DNA of 64,000 nt. Source: Selaginella moellendorffii. Taxonomy: Eukaryota > Streptophyta > Lycopodiopsida > Selaginellales > Selaginellaceae. Location: positions 1,683,715 through 1,747,714 of the forward strand of contig NW_003314284.1 in the NCBI RefSeq assembly GCF_000143415.4, written 5' to 3'. Below are positions 37,366 through 49,966 of the stretch, piece by piece. How positions within the stretch are numbered: the stretch's first letter is position 1; each line of letters opens with the position of its first letter. Made by a program: the position numbers and the translations under genes. The notes under the pieces were generated by a model. It had not been told where the DNA came from, ran no database searches, and saw nothing but the letters and a program-made list of their open reading frames with translations.

Positions 37366-37679
37366 ACCATGGCCGCCGCCAAGGAAGAACCCTAATCGAG
37401 TTTTGGGCCTATCCGTACTGTACGGGAAGGCTGGCCAGTCACCGCCATTTGGGCCAGGAGGGGCCTATATAAACTCGCAGCCGAGGTTTTTTGGGCGACC
37501 TTGGACAAGGGGGAAGCCCTTGAAAAATTTTTTCTCGATTTTTTTCTTTGCTCGTCTCTCTTTTCTCTCTCTCCCTCGTCCACCGCATAGAACAGAGAAA
37601 AAAAAGAAGCACAAGGAAATAGAGAAGAAGCAAGCATCCGATTAGCAGCGCCGCGCGAGGCGCCCATCGAATAACCCTA
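37366..37679. promoter_or_regulatory. TAF1: Divergent promoter PPR/TAF1 with TATA and TGGGCC motifs
   Basis: 314 bases between opposite start codons. 'ttttgggcct' (about 37402), 'tttgggcca' (about 37448) and 'ggggcctat' (about 37460) resemble site II elements (TGGGCY) of plant housekeeping and organelle-related promoters. A plus-strand TATATAAA lies at 37466-37473, placing a TAF1 transcript start near 37500 and a 5' leader of about 180 nt ending in an A/G-rich stretch. Confidence 0.55.
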
Positions 37680-40600
37680 ATGATGCAGCAGCAGCAGCAG
37701 CCCTATATCCACAGCTCCGAGCGCTATGGAGGGTATGGCGGCGCGGCCAGGGCGGCGCGTGGCGGCGGCGGTAGCTTAGGCGGCGACGGCGACGAGGATG
37801 GGGAGGAAGAAGAAGAGGAAGAGGAGGAAGAGGAAGAGGAGGAGAGCTCGGGCAGGATGCTAGGGTTTATGTTTGGGAACGTCGATGACACTGGAGACCT
37901 TGATGTGGAGTACCTGGATCAGGTGTGTATACATGAAATCTTGCCTAGTTTTTGCATTCATTGCAGCTGGATCGAAGATTTTTGTGGGCAGTAGTGTAGC
38001 TCTAGAGTCTAGGCAATCGCAGGTGCTGGCTGGGATTAAAATTCTCTTTGGTGGGCGAAGCTGCTGTAAAAAAATGGAAATCTAGGAGTGGAAAGAATGC
38101 TGCTGCAGCGAAGAGTTCTTCCTTTCAATTTTTTTTTTTTTTCTTCTGCTGCGTTTGCGCTAGGCTGTGTTTCACGGTTTCTGGATGAAATTTGAAAGGA
38201 AGTTAATAGTTTTGGTATTGCCAGGAAGCGAAGGAGCACCTCTTTGCATTAGCTGATCAACTAGGTCCTTCACTGGTTGACCTGGAGGTGACTCCATTGT
38301 TCGAGCCTTCAAACTTTGTGCTTAAATCGTTTTTTTTTCTTTTTCTCTTGCGTCACAGCTATCTTCCAAGGCTAGGCAATTCACCGCTTCCGCGGCCTTG
38401 AAGGAACAAGATGGTACGTGAGAAAGTCTGGAACTTTTGGAAGTAGGAAACTCTAATGGTTGTTTTCATAGACTATGACAGGAAGGCCGAGGATGCCGTC
38501 GACTACGAAGATATTGACGAAGCTTGTGAAGATGATGGCCAAATGCTGCCCGAGGATAAACAGTATTATGCTCAAGCTGCTCTAGCTGTTCCTTCGAAGC
38601 AAGTTGAGGAGGATGACTATGATGAAGAGCTTCCGGATGATACTGTGCCCGCTGCTCCAGGTTTGGTTGTTACGCTCCTCTGGTCTAGGTGTGACTGGAT
38701 TTTTCAGACCTTCCTAAGCCGACTGAAGAACCGCTTGTGTCTATTGCAAGTGACGAAACACCTTTACCGACTCCAGAACTTCTTTCGTCGAGTTCAATAC
38801 TGCCGTCTCCAAGTTCGGCGTCTCCTTTGTCTACTGCGCTACTTCCTGTTACGAGTCCGGAAGACCTTCCTTTATCGAGAACACAGATTGAAGTTGAGGG
38901 TTCTCCCGACGAGATGCTCGATGAATCGGAGGATGACATCGACTCAGAAGAAGAGCTTTATGAGGTAGTAAATGGGATTTACTGCTTGTTGCTGATAACT
39001 CTTGATGCAGGACTTATCCGCAGATGATGAAAGTGAGCAGTTTGAATTGCCAATTATTTTTCAAGAACACGGCAAGCAAATTCTACAGTTTTCTGAGATT
39101 TTTGGTGCGAAGCAGCCTTTTTGGATGCTTGGTAACAAAAAACTACGGACAAAAAGGTCACACTTCAAAGGTAGTAAGCTCTCTTTGATTCTTCGTTGGT
39201 TCAATGTTTGCATTGCAGGAAGACCCGGAAGATTCGATTCAATGATTGATGATGATGAGGCTCAAGTCTTGAAAGTGCTACCTGAAAATCACGATATCAC
39301 GCAGCTGTATTACCAGGAGATTGATGCTAGAGAAGGCCAGGAGCTGGCAGATGAGCTCAACGAGGTAGGGCCGAAATTCCTTAGCTGCCAACCTTTGGAC
39401 AAGAAGCTTCCTGCGCTGGCCGACATCGAAAAAGATTTTTCAGTGAACTTCGATCCTATTCATCAACTTGACTGGGAGACCGAAATCGTGTGGGATGCGG
39501 AGCGGAAACCGTCTCAAGACGAGGACTTCGAAATTGCGGAGCCGGCAGAGGGAGACAGGCTTCACCTTCAAGCATCAGTGAGCGGGAAGGACGCTTTTGA
39601 CAAGCTAATTATTCTGGAACCTTTATGTCGGGATGGTAGACGGGCGTCAAAAACTGCTAGCAAACATCCTCAAATGCTCAGGTTGGAAGCTTGGCGACAT
39701 CAGCCGGGGAATGAACTTTCGAGAAAGCTGGACAGGCTAAACTTCGAGGTGGAGCTCAAAAACCCGGACTTAGCGGCAGGAACGTGGCTGAGTAACGTTT
39801 GCTGGGATGAGGAAGATGCGAAGCAAAGATCTAGCAAATACAGGGCAATTTTCGATCTCATGGACAGTCATATGGTCTTTGAGGTTTCCGACGTACGGGA
39901 AACGAAGAGCATTCGGGACCATGCAGCTGCTATGTTGATAAGCCCACGGACTTCGAAAGGAAAACAATCAGAGACGGCGGACGTCATGCTTCCTTCCCGC
40001 TTCAATATTTCGAACGATAAGTATTATGTCGTAAAGAAGACGCCTCAGCAACAAAAGCTACAGGCGAAGAAGCGGGCTATCGTTGGCGGAGTTAAGGTTG
40101 CGCATTCTGTTCCTGCGTTGAGGTTGCAAACAATGAAGCCTAAGCTGACGAAGTAAGTCTCTCGTAGCGTTGGATTGATTGTTACCTTCGTGTCATTGTG
40201 CTTGCAGTAAGGACCTGGCGAATTTTCATCGTCCAAAGGCTACCTGGTTCCCTCACCACAATGAGGTGGCGGCCAAGGAACAAGGCGAACTTGCGGCGAG
40301 AGGGCCAATGAAAGTGATATTGAAAACACTAGGCGGCAAGGGCAGCAGGCTTCACATTGATGCATCTGATACTCTAGAAACATTCAAAATGAAGGCTTCG
40401 AAAAAGTTTGGAGGTATGTGACAACCAATCTATGCTGTTAACTGACATGGATTTTACTTAGATTTGAAGCCGTCGGAAAATACGAAGCTTATGTATTCTG
40501 GACGGGAGCTGGAATCGAACAAGTCCTTCGCAGAGCAACGAGTTCCCCCGAATTCTGTTTTACATCTAGTTCGGACTAAAGTTCATCCATGGCCGAAGGC

Positions 40601-43600
40601 TCAACGGCTTCCAGGTGAAAACAAGCCTACTCGACCACCCGGGGCGTTCAAAAAGAAATCAGAATTATCTGTCAAAGATGGACACGTTGCTCTGATGGAG
40701 TAAGTGTGGCTTTTAGCAATTATCTTGCTAAGCTGTTCTTTCCTGTGTTGCAGGTATTGCGAAGAACGTCCCCTTTTACTGAGCAATGTTGGGATGGGTG
40801 CAGTTTTGTCAACTTATTATAGGAAGATGTCTCCGACGGATAGTACAGCCGCAACATTAAAAGAGGAAAGAGGTTCCTGGATTGGTGCAGTTCTTCCACT
40901 TGAACCGGCTGAAGATTCACCATTTTTGGGAAACATTCGCCTTGGAGAAACTCAGTCCTGTCTAGAAACGAATATGTACCGCGCTCCTGTTTTCCAACAC
41001 CGCGTTTCATCGACAGATTTTCTTCTAGTTCGTTCTTCAAAGGGGAAGCTTTCCTTGAGGCGTATTGATGGCCTTCACGTTGTTGGCCAGCAGGTAATTT
41101 TTTTTGTTCTTTTTGAGTCCTGTTGTAACTTGAGTCCTCTTCTCATTAGGAACCTCATATTGAGGTCATTGCTCCTTCGTCAAAAACAGTTTTACACTAC
41201 CTTGGTAATCGGCTCCTAGTGCATGTGTACCGGGAATTTCGTGCAAAAGATAAGCCTGGGATGTCACCACAAATTGGGGCCGATGAATTGATGGCTCACT
41301 TTCCATCGCTTACGGATGGTTTCATTCGGAAACGTTTGAAACATTGTGCCGACTTGCAGGTATTTTAACATCGATGTCACTTCGTTCAACTTGCCACTCC
41401 GTTGCTCGCTTTATGCAGAGAGGACCACACGGAGATATGAGATGGGTTATGCGACAAGGTTATCGCATCCCATCCGAAGAGGAGCTACGACGAATGGTGA
41501 CGCCTGAAAATGTGAGTCAAGATTCTTCCTTAACAATATTAAGTAGCAAATATTTGAATTTTGTCTTTAACAGGTATGCTCTTATGAAAGTATGCAAGCA
41601 GGGCAACATCATCTTAAGAGAATGGGTGTTAATAAGCTGACGCATCAAAATGGTCTTGCTGCAGCAATATGCCAGATACCAGATGTGCCTGTAACACTTG
41701 CCACTGCTGCCCACATAGAGCGGGAACTCCTAATCACTCCGTGGAACTTGACGGCGAACTTTGTAGCTGCTATGATGCAGGTAATGGAACTGTCTGAATT
41801 GCTTTTATGGCATTTTCTAATGATCTCCAACAGGGTCGTAATGGCATTGAGAGACTTGAGATTATAGGTCCGGGTGATCCGACTGGTCGAGGCCTTGGCT
41901 TTAGCTACATACGAGTGGCTTTACGACCGCCTAACACTGGTGCAATGGTCGAGAAGAAGGCAGCTGCTGCACGAGGTGGTGGTGCTGTTACGGGCACTGA
42001 TGCGGATTTGCGTCGGTTAAGCATGGAAGCTGCTCGAGAGGTAGGTTTTCTTTTTCCCTTTGTTTGTTTCCTAAATGACTGTTGTGTGCTTTTTCAAGGT
42101 CCTTCTGAAATTTGGCGTACCGCAAGAGGAAATAGATAAGTTAACTCGATGGGATCGAATTGCAATGGTCAGAACACTCTCTAGTGAGCATGCTGCTGCG
42201 GGAGAAGCAACAGGAGCTGCAGCGTTAAACAAATTTGCTCGTGGTAATCGTCTTCCGTTCGTCCAGTTACAACAACAAGTTCGAGAAAGGTGTCAAGAGA
42301 TATGGGATCGCCAAGTTCAGAGCCTTCTTGCTATTGATGGTGACGAGTCCGAAAGTGAAGGGGAAGGGAATGGGGACTTGGACTCCTTCGCAGGCGACCT
42401 AGAAAATCTTTTGGAGGCGGAAGAGGAAGATGACAAAAATGTTGCAGCGAAGAAAGACAAGAGGGAAGGACTTAGAGGTCTTGGTGCTCGTCGACGTGCG
42501 TTACAGGCTCAGTTAGAAGAGGACATGGAGGACGAAGCTGCGGAAGCTGCTGAGCTGCACCGAATGCTGATGGAAGGTAATAACTGACTAGAAATGTTTA
42601 TTCTGATATTAACTGGCTTCCTTGTGCAGACGATGAAGCTGAGGAAGACGAGAAGCGAAAGAAAGCAGCGATTGCGAATGCAAGTTCAAATGGAAACGCA
42701 CCAGTTGCGACTCCGGCGCCTCCTCCTATACAAGCCCTTCCTACACCTGCAGCTACAGGACCCAAGAAGAAAAGGAAAATCCTCAAGCGGATCATCAAGA
42801 TAAAAAACCCGGATGGAACGATTACGAGGAGGGAGGAGATTATCAAAGACCCCATAGAGGTAAATATTGCTGACGAACTTCGGTTACTAAGTATTCACTT
42901 TTATGCAGATAGCTAAGCATCTCGCAAAGAAGAATGCTGCAAACGGTCAAGCGAAGGTTAGCAAGGTTACATTTGAGAAAACAAAACCAACTATTAAGAA
43001 CGTGAAAAAGACGACAGTGGCCAACGTAATAATCTTTTTTTCGATTGAGAAGATCAATAATTGGGTTTCATTGCAGAAAAATTTGGGCACTTCGAAAAGC
43101 CGAGACGCCAAAGAAGGCTTGCAAGTCGTTTGTGGAGGTTGTGGCCAGGTACTACTGTCTTTTGATATTGGAATCTTTTAACATTCATCTCATGGCAGCT
43201 GGGACATATGCGTACGAACAAGAAGAAGTGCCCGCTTTATTTGGATGAGGCAGGTGGCGCGAGGCCTGAGGCTGAATCTGCGCCGGATCGTCCAGTTCAG
43301 AGAGTAACTATAAAGAAGAAGAAGATTGAAGACCTTGACAACAAGCCCGTTGGTGAGACTCCCAAGCTTCGCGTCAAGTTCAAAAATCCGAACGTAGAGC
43401 CGGGGCTCCAAAGTGCAAAGAGTAGCTCCAACAGTTTAATTCGACCAGCGGAACAGAAAGCCGCCTCAGAACCAGTTGTTAACGGCCACAAGCCCACGGT
43501 CGTGAAGATAAAGATCAAGAAGCTTGACCCCGCGGCGGAGCCAGTATTACAGCAACAGCCTGAGGCGGAAAAGGTGATGGAGCAACCAGCCCAGCAGGAG

Positions 43601-44713
43601 GAGATGGACGTGAACGAAAGAGCAGCAGATCCACAAGTCAAGTCCGAGGTGGACAGGGCGCCTGAGCAGGAGGTGCGACAACATGCCACAACAGAGCAAC
43701 AGATGGAGGTGGATAGGAAGAGACAGGCGGAGAAGGTCCGGGACGCAGATAGGAAAAAGAAGAAGCATAAGATTAAGGAACACAAGAAGGAGAGACAAAA
43801 AGACAAGTCCGAGGACTTGGAAAGGAAGATGGAGGAGAGGCGGTTGCAGGAGGAGAAGGCGAGGATACTCCGGGAAATGGAGGAGGCGAGGCTGCGTGAG
43901 GCGGAGGAGAGGAGGCTCCAGGAGGAGAGGGCCCGGATTCTTCGAGAAATGCAGGAAGCTCAGGAGCGGCAGCTGCAGGAGGAGAGGGCCAGGATCATGA
44001 AGGATACGGAGAAGCAGCGTCAGTTCCAGGAGCAGCAGCAAAAGAAGGTCCGGGTGATGCAACCCCCGCAGGAGACGAGGAACACCATTGTCATTAAGAA
44101 CCCCGGCAGGAAGAATGTCAAGAGACGAGAGATGTCCGGACAATTCGACTATCAAGATCGGACTCCGAAGAGGCAACGCAAGCGAGGCGGAGGAGAGGTA
44201 CGTCCGTTTTCCGATTTCGCAGAGAAGTGAGTGACTTAAGTTTTTCGTGTTTCCCAGGTTGAGCTGGCCAATATCCTGGAGGAGATTGTGCAGGGGCTCA
44301 AGGAGAAGGAGTTTTCGAGATTATTCCGGAAGCCTGTGACGAAGAAGGATGCACCCGACTACCATTTGGTGATATCGACACCCATGGATCTCTCGACGAT
44401 GAGAGACCGGGCCCGGAACCTTTTTTACAAGTGCCGGGAGGATTTTCTTGCGGACATGCACCAGATAGTGGACAACGCTCACACATACAACGAGAAGCGG
44501 AACCCGGGGATACCCCCTCTGGCGGACCAGCTCTTGGAGAAGTGTGAGGATCTGCTAGAACTTAGGCACTCGGAGCTGAGCGAGGCGGAGGAAAGGATGG
44601 GAGAGGAGGACGGCGGCGGCGGTGGTGGCGGAGGACAGGTCCAGGTGATCGGCGGCGGTGGCGGTGGTGGTGGTGGTGGTGGCGGCCGGAAGCGGAGCTT
44701 AAGAAGTCTGTGA
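37680..44713 (+). CDS. TAF1: TAF1, largest TFIID subunit (plant type with ubiquitin-like domain)
   Basis: A scaffold of transcription factor TFIID and proposed acetyltransferase. About twenty exons give a protein of roughly 1,800 aa. In order: poly-Gln and a Gly/acidic N-terminus with LGFMFGNVDDTGDLDVEYLD (TBP-binding TAND-like); acidic middle with QEHGKQILQFSEIFG; a ubiquitin-like domain near 40310-40590 (MKVILKTLGGKGSRLHIDASDTLETFK...); the conserved DUF3591 core (RPLLLSNVGMGAVLSTYYRK, GPHGDMRWVMRQGYRIPSEEELRRMV, ITPWNLTANFVAAMM); a zinc knuckle CxxCxxxGHx6C near 43130-43235; a long Glu/Arg coiled coil (43730-44030); one bromodomain (44270-44560, with TPMDLSTMRDRA and NAHTYNEKRNPG); and a poly-Gly tail. 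Plant TAF1 has one bromodomain and the ubiquitin-like domain, as here. Confidence 0.96.
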
Positions 44714-45084
44714 AGCTTCTGGATGGATCACAACCTCCATCTCTATTCTTTTTTTCTTCTCTTCTTTATATCATCCTGACGACCTGTTTGTTTTTTGCCG
44801 CTGCCTGTAGGTTGTACAAATTAACCATTCTTTTTGTGCATATTGTGCCATACTTTTCAGGAAAGAGAAGCTAGCCAAAGTGTCTGATTTTCGTTAGAAA
44901 GGTTGGATATATATCTCAGCATGCAATATATTCTGGCATATTCGGATCTTATGAAATAACATTTCAAATATACTTACTATATTCCTGTACTATTCCACCC
45001 TGGAAAAGGAGAGAAGGGGTCTCCATATTTTTTAGGTTTGTAGGAAGTATATAAGAAGACCTTTGAGAGAAGGAGGCGATTGTC
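44714..45084. other. 3' end of TAF1 and spacer
   Basis: T-rich TAF1 3' untranslated sequence followed by an AT-rich spacer up to the next start codon. 'aagtatataagaaga' near 45046-45060 may act as a TATA region for the gene starting at 45085. Confidence 0.4.
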
Positions 45085-47134
45085 ATGGAGTTTGGGTGGA
45101 CGCCGACAAAGGAAAGGTCTCACGCGGTGGCATGGGATCCGCGCGTGAGCGTCATCTTGGGCGATTGGTTCCAAAGCAGCATAGGTACCGGATTGCTGAG
45201 AGTGGTGGCAGGGGCATTCCAGCGCTTTGGGCTGGAGCTGGATTACTCACCAGGGGCGTCGTGGTTCTACGATGGGGATGGGTCGACTGTGTCGGAGCTC
45301 AAGTGGAAGATCTGGACTGTGGCCATCGCCCACGTCCTCCGGGTTCCCATCCCGGAGGTTTTCTTGCACCTCTTCATCGCTGCCGATTATTTCACGCGCC
45401 AGCGAGGTCGCCTCAACGAGCAACGTTGCGGTGACCGGACAGTGCTGAGCTTGGTGTTCCCTTGCTGCTACGCTGTACGAAAGCTTGAAAAGGTGAGTTC
45501 TCGAGATTTCTTGTGGCAAAGCGGTAAAGAGGAGCTTGTTTCTCTGGTTGCAGCTCAAGGTTCACTCGCCAGACACTGAAGCGATGGCCTCACCGGAAGG
45601 AATTTCATGTATGGCTTCTCTCTCTTTTCACTAGTTTCTTTCTAACTAGCCGCCTGTGCAGATCTTGTGTCGCTCTTGTCCAGAGTTCCTTGTACTCTCT
45701 CGACGCGAGCATGTCTTCTGGATGCCATGCGCCTGTTTGATGTGACCAAGCCACTCACCGTGCTCTTCTTCGGGTGGCTGCAGCTCCAGATCCAAACAAA
45801 GAAGCAGCCGCTCGAATGGCTCGACGCCTTCGAAGCTCAAGCCAAAGCTGGCCTCGGGGGGCACCTGGGCAACCTCTTGCTCTTCTTCCTAGACGCCATG
45901 CGATCATACGGGCTTAAGGGTCTCGTACTGCCATCCACGAGGGGCATCAAGAGGATCTATAACGTGTGGTTCAAGGAACTCATGGTAGAGTGGGAGTCGA
46001 TCGATCTCACCCCCGGCGTCCGCCAGGTGTTAGAGGTAAACTCCTTGCCTCGATTTGCAAAACAGAGACACTTCTTCCTTTTCTTGTGCAGGAGGTAGTG
46101 ATACACAAACCTGTCGAGTGGGACGATAGCATTCGTGTGAGTCTGGAGCGCTGGGTTCGAAGGTGCTCGCTCGTTTACCAGTACAGGCCCCGCGAGGTTT
46201 CATACTTTATGGACTTTACGGATGCAAGCTTGCAAATCGGCCGTTTGCTCTACACTTGGACACTCACAGAGAAGGGGAAGCGAGACCATGCCGAGCTCCA
46301 GACGCTGTGCTCGACGAGCAAGTCGATCGTGGAGCACGCACAGTCGGTAACAGCAGGAAGCAGCGAAGAGCGCGAGCTCTACCGTGCCGCCGCTGCCGTT
46401 TTCGGCAAAGATTTTAGCGGCCATTTCGCGCAGCTGTGCAAGAACGCGCAGTGGCAGGATGGGGCGGTCCCTTTCTCGCAATCCGAGCTGGGAGAGATAA
46501 GGGAGCTGGCATGGAGCGGGCAGTTTTTGATCTTCAACTTCCAGTACACAGTTCCGGAGCATTACTTTGACGGCGGCGCTAAACAACTGAGAAGCGATGT
46601 CCCGGTCGGTGCCATGATCGTCTACATTGTTCACGTGAGCAGTCTCTTTGGTTTTTTCTTTTTCTTTGGAATGTGTTTCTCATTTCTTCTTTTGTTGCTT
46701 TGCGCAGCTAATATTTGAGGATCATTTGGCTCTAGACATTGATCGCAAAACGTGGACACAAGAGTGTGAGTGACATGAATTATATTTGCTGTTTACGTAC
46801 TAAAGCTGTTTGTGCAGGCAAGATGGCTCTAAATAGTCACCCCAATCTTGCTTTAATCAAGAACCAGGGAGGCATTTTCATTCCATCAGATGCGACTAGG
46901 AAGACGTGTCTAATCGTTAAGAAGTGGGTAGAGTCTCCCAGATTACAAAGGGCCGTGAGAGCCAGCGCTGGTGAAATAGACGATGCTATGGTCAAGGCGA
47001 TTGCAGCAGGTGGCACATATTATGACGAGGAACGCAAAGATGTATGGGCAAGAATTTGTAGGGTTTTCAAAATGAGTCATGAGAGGCTCTCACTACATAT
47101 TATAGCATACTCAGTTTTCAAAGAAATAGTTTAA
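45085..47134 (+). CDS. Unknown multi-exon protein, about 590 aa
   Basis: Six or seven exons join cleanly with short GT-AG introns. The start is MEFGWTPTKERSHAVAWDPRVSVILGDWFQ (45085), then SELKWKIWTVAIAHVLRVPIPEVFLHLFIAADYF and a middle exon LVSLLSRVPCTLSTRACLLDAMRLFDVTKPLTVLFFGWLQ. A long exon VVIHKPVEWDDSIRVSLERWVRR to VGAMIVYIVH follows, then LIFEDHLALDIDRKTWTQE, and a final exon KMALNSHPNLALIKNQGGIFIPSDATRKTCLIVKKWV ending FKEIV and TAA. The protein looks helical and soluble, with no signal peptide or catalytic motif that I recognise. It stands directly before another unknown gene on the same strand. It may be lineage-specific. Confidence 0.7.
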
Positions 47135-47240
47135 GAGTATGCTTAAATTGTATAATAAAAGATAATCTGTAAGCAAAACCAATATACCACGAATATCCAA
47201 ATATATGACCTCAATCAGAACGAAACCCTAAGAAATTAGT

Positions 47241-48992
47241 ATGGAGAAGCTTCTGGAGGTGGAGTGCAAGGATGCGAGGTCGGGGCTGCGTAGGAAATCA
47301 GCTGGCGAATGGGCTGTGCTGCTCCATCTCCGAAAGGCGCAGCAGGAAGTGCGTTTTCCAGCGCTGGGGGACGAGAGTATGTCAAGAATCGTGAGCCTTG
47401 CCGAGGAGGACCTCCGCGAGGCCGAGTGCGCTCACGAGGCCATGACTGTGTGGAGATCAGACTGCTGGCTCCCGTTTGCCTACGATGCAGAGCTCTTCAA
47501 TCTGCTGGCCGTGCTCTACATCTCGCGCTGCCTCTCAAACAACCACTCCGAGTTCCAAGCCTGCCTAGCCCATCTCCATAAGACAAGCTCCGATGATCTA
47601 CAGCGTCTTGTCTGGATCGGCCAGGTCCTTGGTGAATCTGCTTTCCTCGAGGACGATTCTCCGGCATTTGCTACGGTGGAGAGGATTTGGACGACGAGTC
47701 CATACGAGTCCATGCAAGTCGGGTAAGCTTGCAAACTTCCTCGATATCGTATCGATGTCTAACTTTCTTTAGGCCCACGTCCACGAGTGTCACTGACGTA
47801 GTGACAGAAATCATCCATTCGAATTACTTTTGTTCCTTTCCAAGTCGAGTCGAGGTATGTCGGACTGAATCGATCGACTAAGCTTCAATTGCTTGGGCAG
47901 GGTCCAAACTGTGCCACCGCTTTGGTTTTTATTAGAAGTCATATCGAGGCTCGCGAGGATGGGTCTGGATGCGTGAATGAGTTGCGCTGCCTTGAGGATG
48001 AAGTGGTGGACTGCTACAAGAGGGAGAGTGTGGTTTTGGGCAAGAAAGAGTGGGAAGAGTACTTTCGGCTGGGGTCGCTGTTATCAGTCGCGAATTGGGG
48101 TGGCCTTAGCTCCGGACAGGGCAAGAAACTGTTGTCCGCCATGCACGACGAGCAGGGGAGCGGTCTTTTGGCTAGTCTCTGCACGCAAAAGCCTCCCCAG
48201 TCGGCATTCCTCTCCCACTTGTTTGCACTGTTCGACTGCGCAACACACGCGAGGCTTTGGCTCTGCAAATCCACTCTCCCTGTCTACTACGCCTTCAGCA
48301 AAGTCCAGTGTAAGCCTCGTACAAACCTCACGTCTTTGCATCCGATCTATTACTACGTTTTGCAGATTGCAATGTTTCTTGTTCAAACACCGAGGAGGGA
48401 CGTCAAGTTCTGGTCAGTTGAAACCAAAAACCTTGTTTTTCTGTTGCTCATCTGCCGTTTCACTACAGGCGTCACCACTTGGCTTTCAGGAGCGTGTTCC
48501 ATCATATATTGAGCGACGTCAAAGATGGGACGCCATACGTGCCCACAGTGACGTGTAAGCGTTTCTTTGTCGAGTCCCATGAACTGTTTATATGCTAATA
48601 ATTCATGATGCAGAATCAAGACGGGAGAATACCCCTTTGTCTTGAGTATGAGAATCCCCGTCTGCCACGTTCTTCGAGTTCCGGTTGTTGTCTCCAAGCA
48701 CCAGGACGTGGATCTTGTGGACAATCACGATCTTGCCGTCTGCTTAGACCATTTTCTGTGGTTTGAATCGGTTCCAAGGCTCAATTTTCTCTTTTTAGCG
48801 GGGGGCGTGTACAAGTTCACGGACAAGGAGCGCACAAAGATGCTTCTTGTTGATCAAAACGAGCTTCAAAAGTACTACAGTGTGCCCGAGTTTCTCAAGG
48901 TGAGATCCGGGTGGATCTTAGGGCGAAGAAAAAGAAATCAAGAATTTAGACCTTCAAAAAGCTCGAGTTCAGAATGCCGTACGGACGACTGA
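47241..48992 (+). CDS. Unknown multi-exon protein, about 500 aa, with an optional intron
   Basis: The start is MEKLLEVECKDARSGLRRKSAGEWAVLLHLRKA (47241). Exon 1 ends PYESMQVG; exon 2 is PTSTSVTDVVTEIIHSNYFCSFPSRVE. Exon 3 runs from GPNCATALVFIRSHIEARED through WLCKSTLPVYYAFSKVQ. The frame stays open across a possible 56-nt intron (48311-48366) into IAMFLVQTPRRDVKFW. Further exons give RHHLAFRSVFHHILSDVKDGTPYVPTVT and IKTGEYPFVLSMRIPVCHVLRVPVVVSKHQDVDLVDNHD to the stop at 48990-48992. It has a helical, soluble look and a basic C-terminus (GRRKRNQ). I do not recognise the family. Only 106 bases separate it from the preceding unknown gene. Confidence 0.65.
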
Positions 48993-49966
48993 TGCTGGCG
49001 ATCATCAGTTTTGTATAGTGCTAGATGGAAGATCTTCTCCACCCTGCTTCCCTGGGTGTAAAAGTTGATTGTTAAAGTTTGCTAAAGATTTAGTTATTTA
49101 TTTATTTTCCTCATCTCGACGAGATTCCATAAGCATAGATCAGATCCTTGCTGCTCATCGACGTTCTGCCTTAAGAAAGACTTGACAGGCGCACCAGTTG
49201 CTGCTCACGGCGTTTGCGAACCATGAAGGAGCCAAGATAGATTGAAGGTCTACGAAGGCTTGCTTAAACTTTGCTAACACAGCGGGAAGCAAAACCAGGA
49301 AGTTTATACTCGTCCGTGCTGTTGGTGTTTTGAAGCGCTGAAAAAGCTAGCTTAGATCGTTTCTCTAATCCAAAATGAAACTTTACTTGCTCTATTATTT
49401 GGCAAGTGCACAGTCCAACAATGAGATCTGCACGGGTCGAAATCTCTTGTGAGCCCACGCGACAAATAATGTGGTACTACTTCCTCCTCTTCTTTTCCTT
49501 TTGCTCAGTCACTTGCACAGGGCCAATTACAAGCGTAGACTGTGGTGGCGTCCTCGACACTTGCTATGATCCTAGACTCAACCGCGACACTGTTTGGGAT
49601 GTGCGGACGGCGGACAATCCCGTCCCGGGATTGGGATGATTGAAGAGATGTCAGCTGATTTGCTTCAAATGTAGCATAAAATGAAGATCTTTAAAATTTC
49701 TTAGTCTTATTCATACATTTTTCGGAAGAGTTTCTTGGGGAGAAACCGAGGCTGGGTGGCGCAATGGCGTGCACTTGAGTAGCTGCGCCTCGTCTTTGCC
49801 CCAAGCCTTGGATTTCGCATGATTCTCAACTTTGAGATTATGAACATCACTTTTATTTTTTCTGTTTATAGCAAATCAATATTTCTATACTTTAATCCCG
49901 ATGGATGGCACGAGGTTTCCATCTCAAACTCGGGAGAGGACAAAAACTAAAGAGAGAGGTTTCCTT
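48993..49966. other. Spacer with a tRNA-like A-box and a short secreted-like frame
   Basis: 49469-49639 (+) could encode MWYYFLLFFSFCSVTCTGP... (56 aa) with a signal-peptide-like start, but nothing supports it as a gene. Near 49749-49776 is 'gaggctgggtggcgcaatggcgtgcact', which has the look of a tRNA A-box (TGGCGCAATGG). No good B-box follows. This is possibly the head of a short interspersed element. Confidence 0.35.

Noticed and set aside
35908-37395. 495-codon open frame on the plus strand
   Set aside because: Antisense shadow of the PPR repeats; composition is Arg/Pro/His-rich with no family likeness.
43547-44176. 209-codon Leu/Pro-rich frame on the minus strand
   Set aside because: Antisense to the Glu/Arg coiled coil of TAF1; Leu richness is the complement of Glu/Lys/Gln codons.
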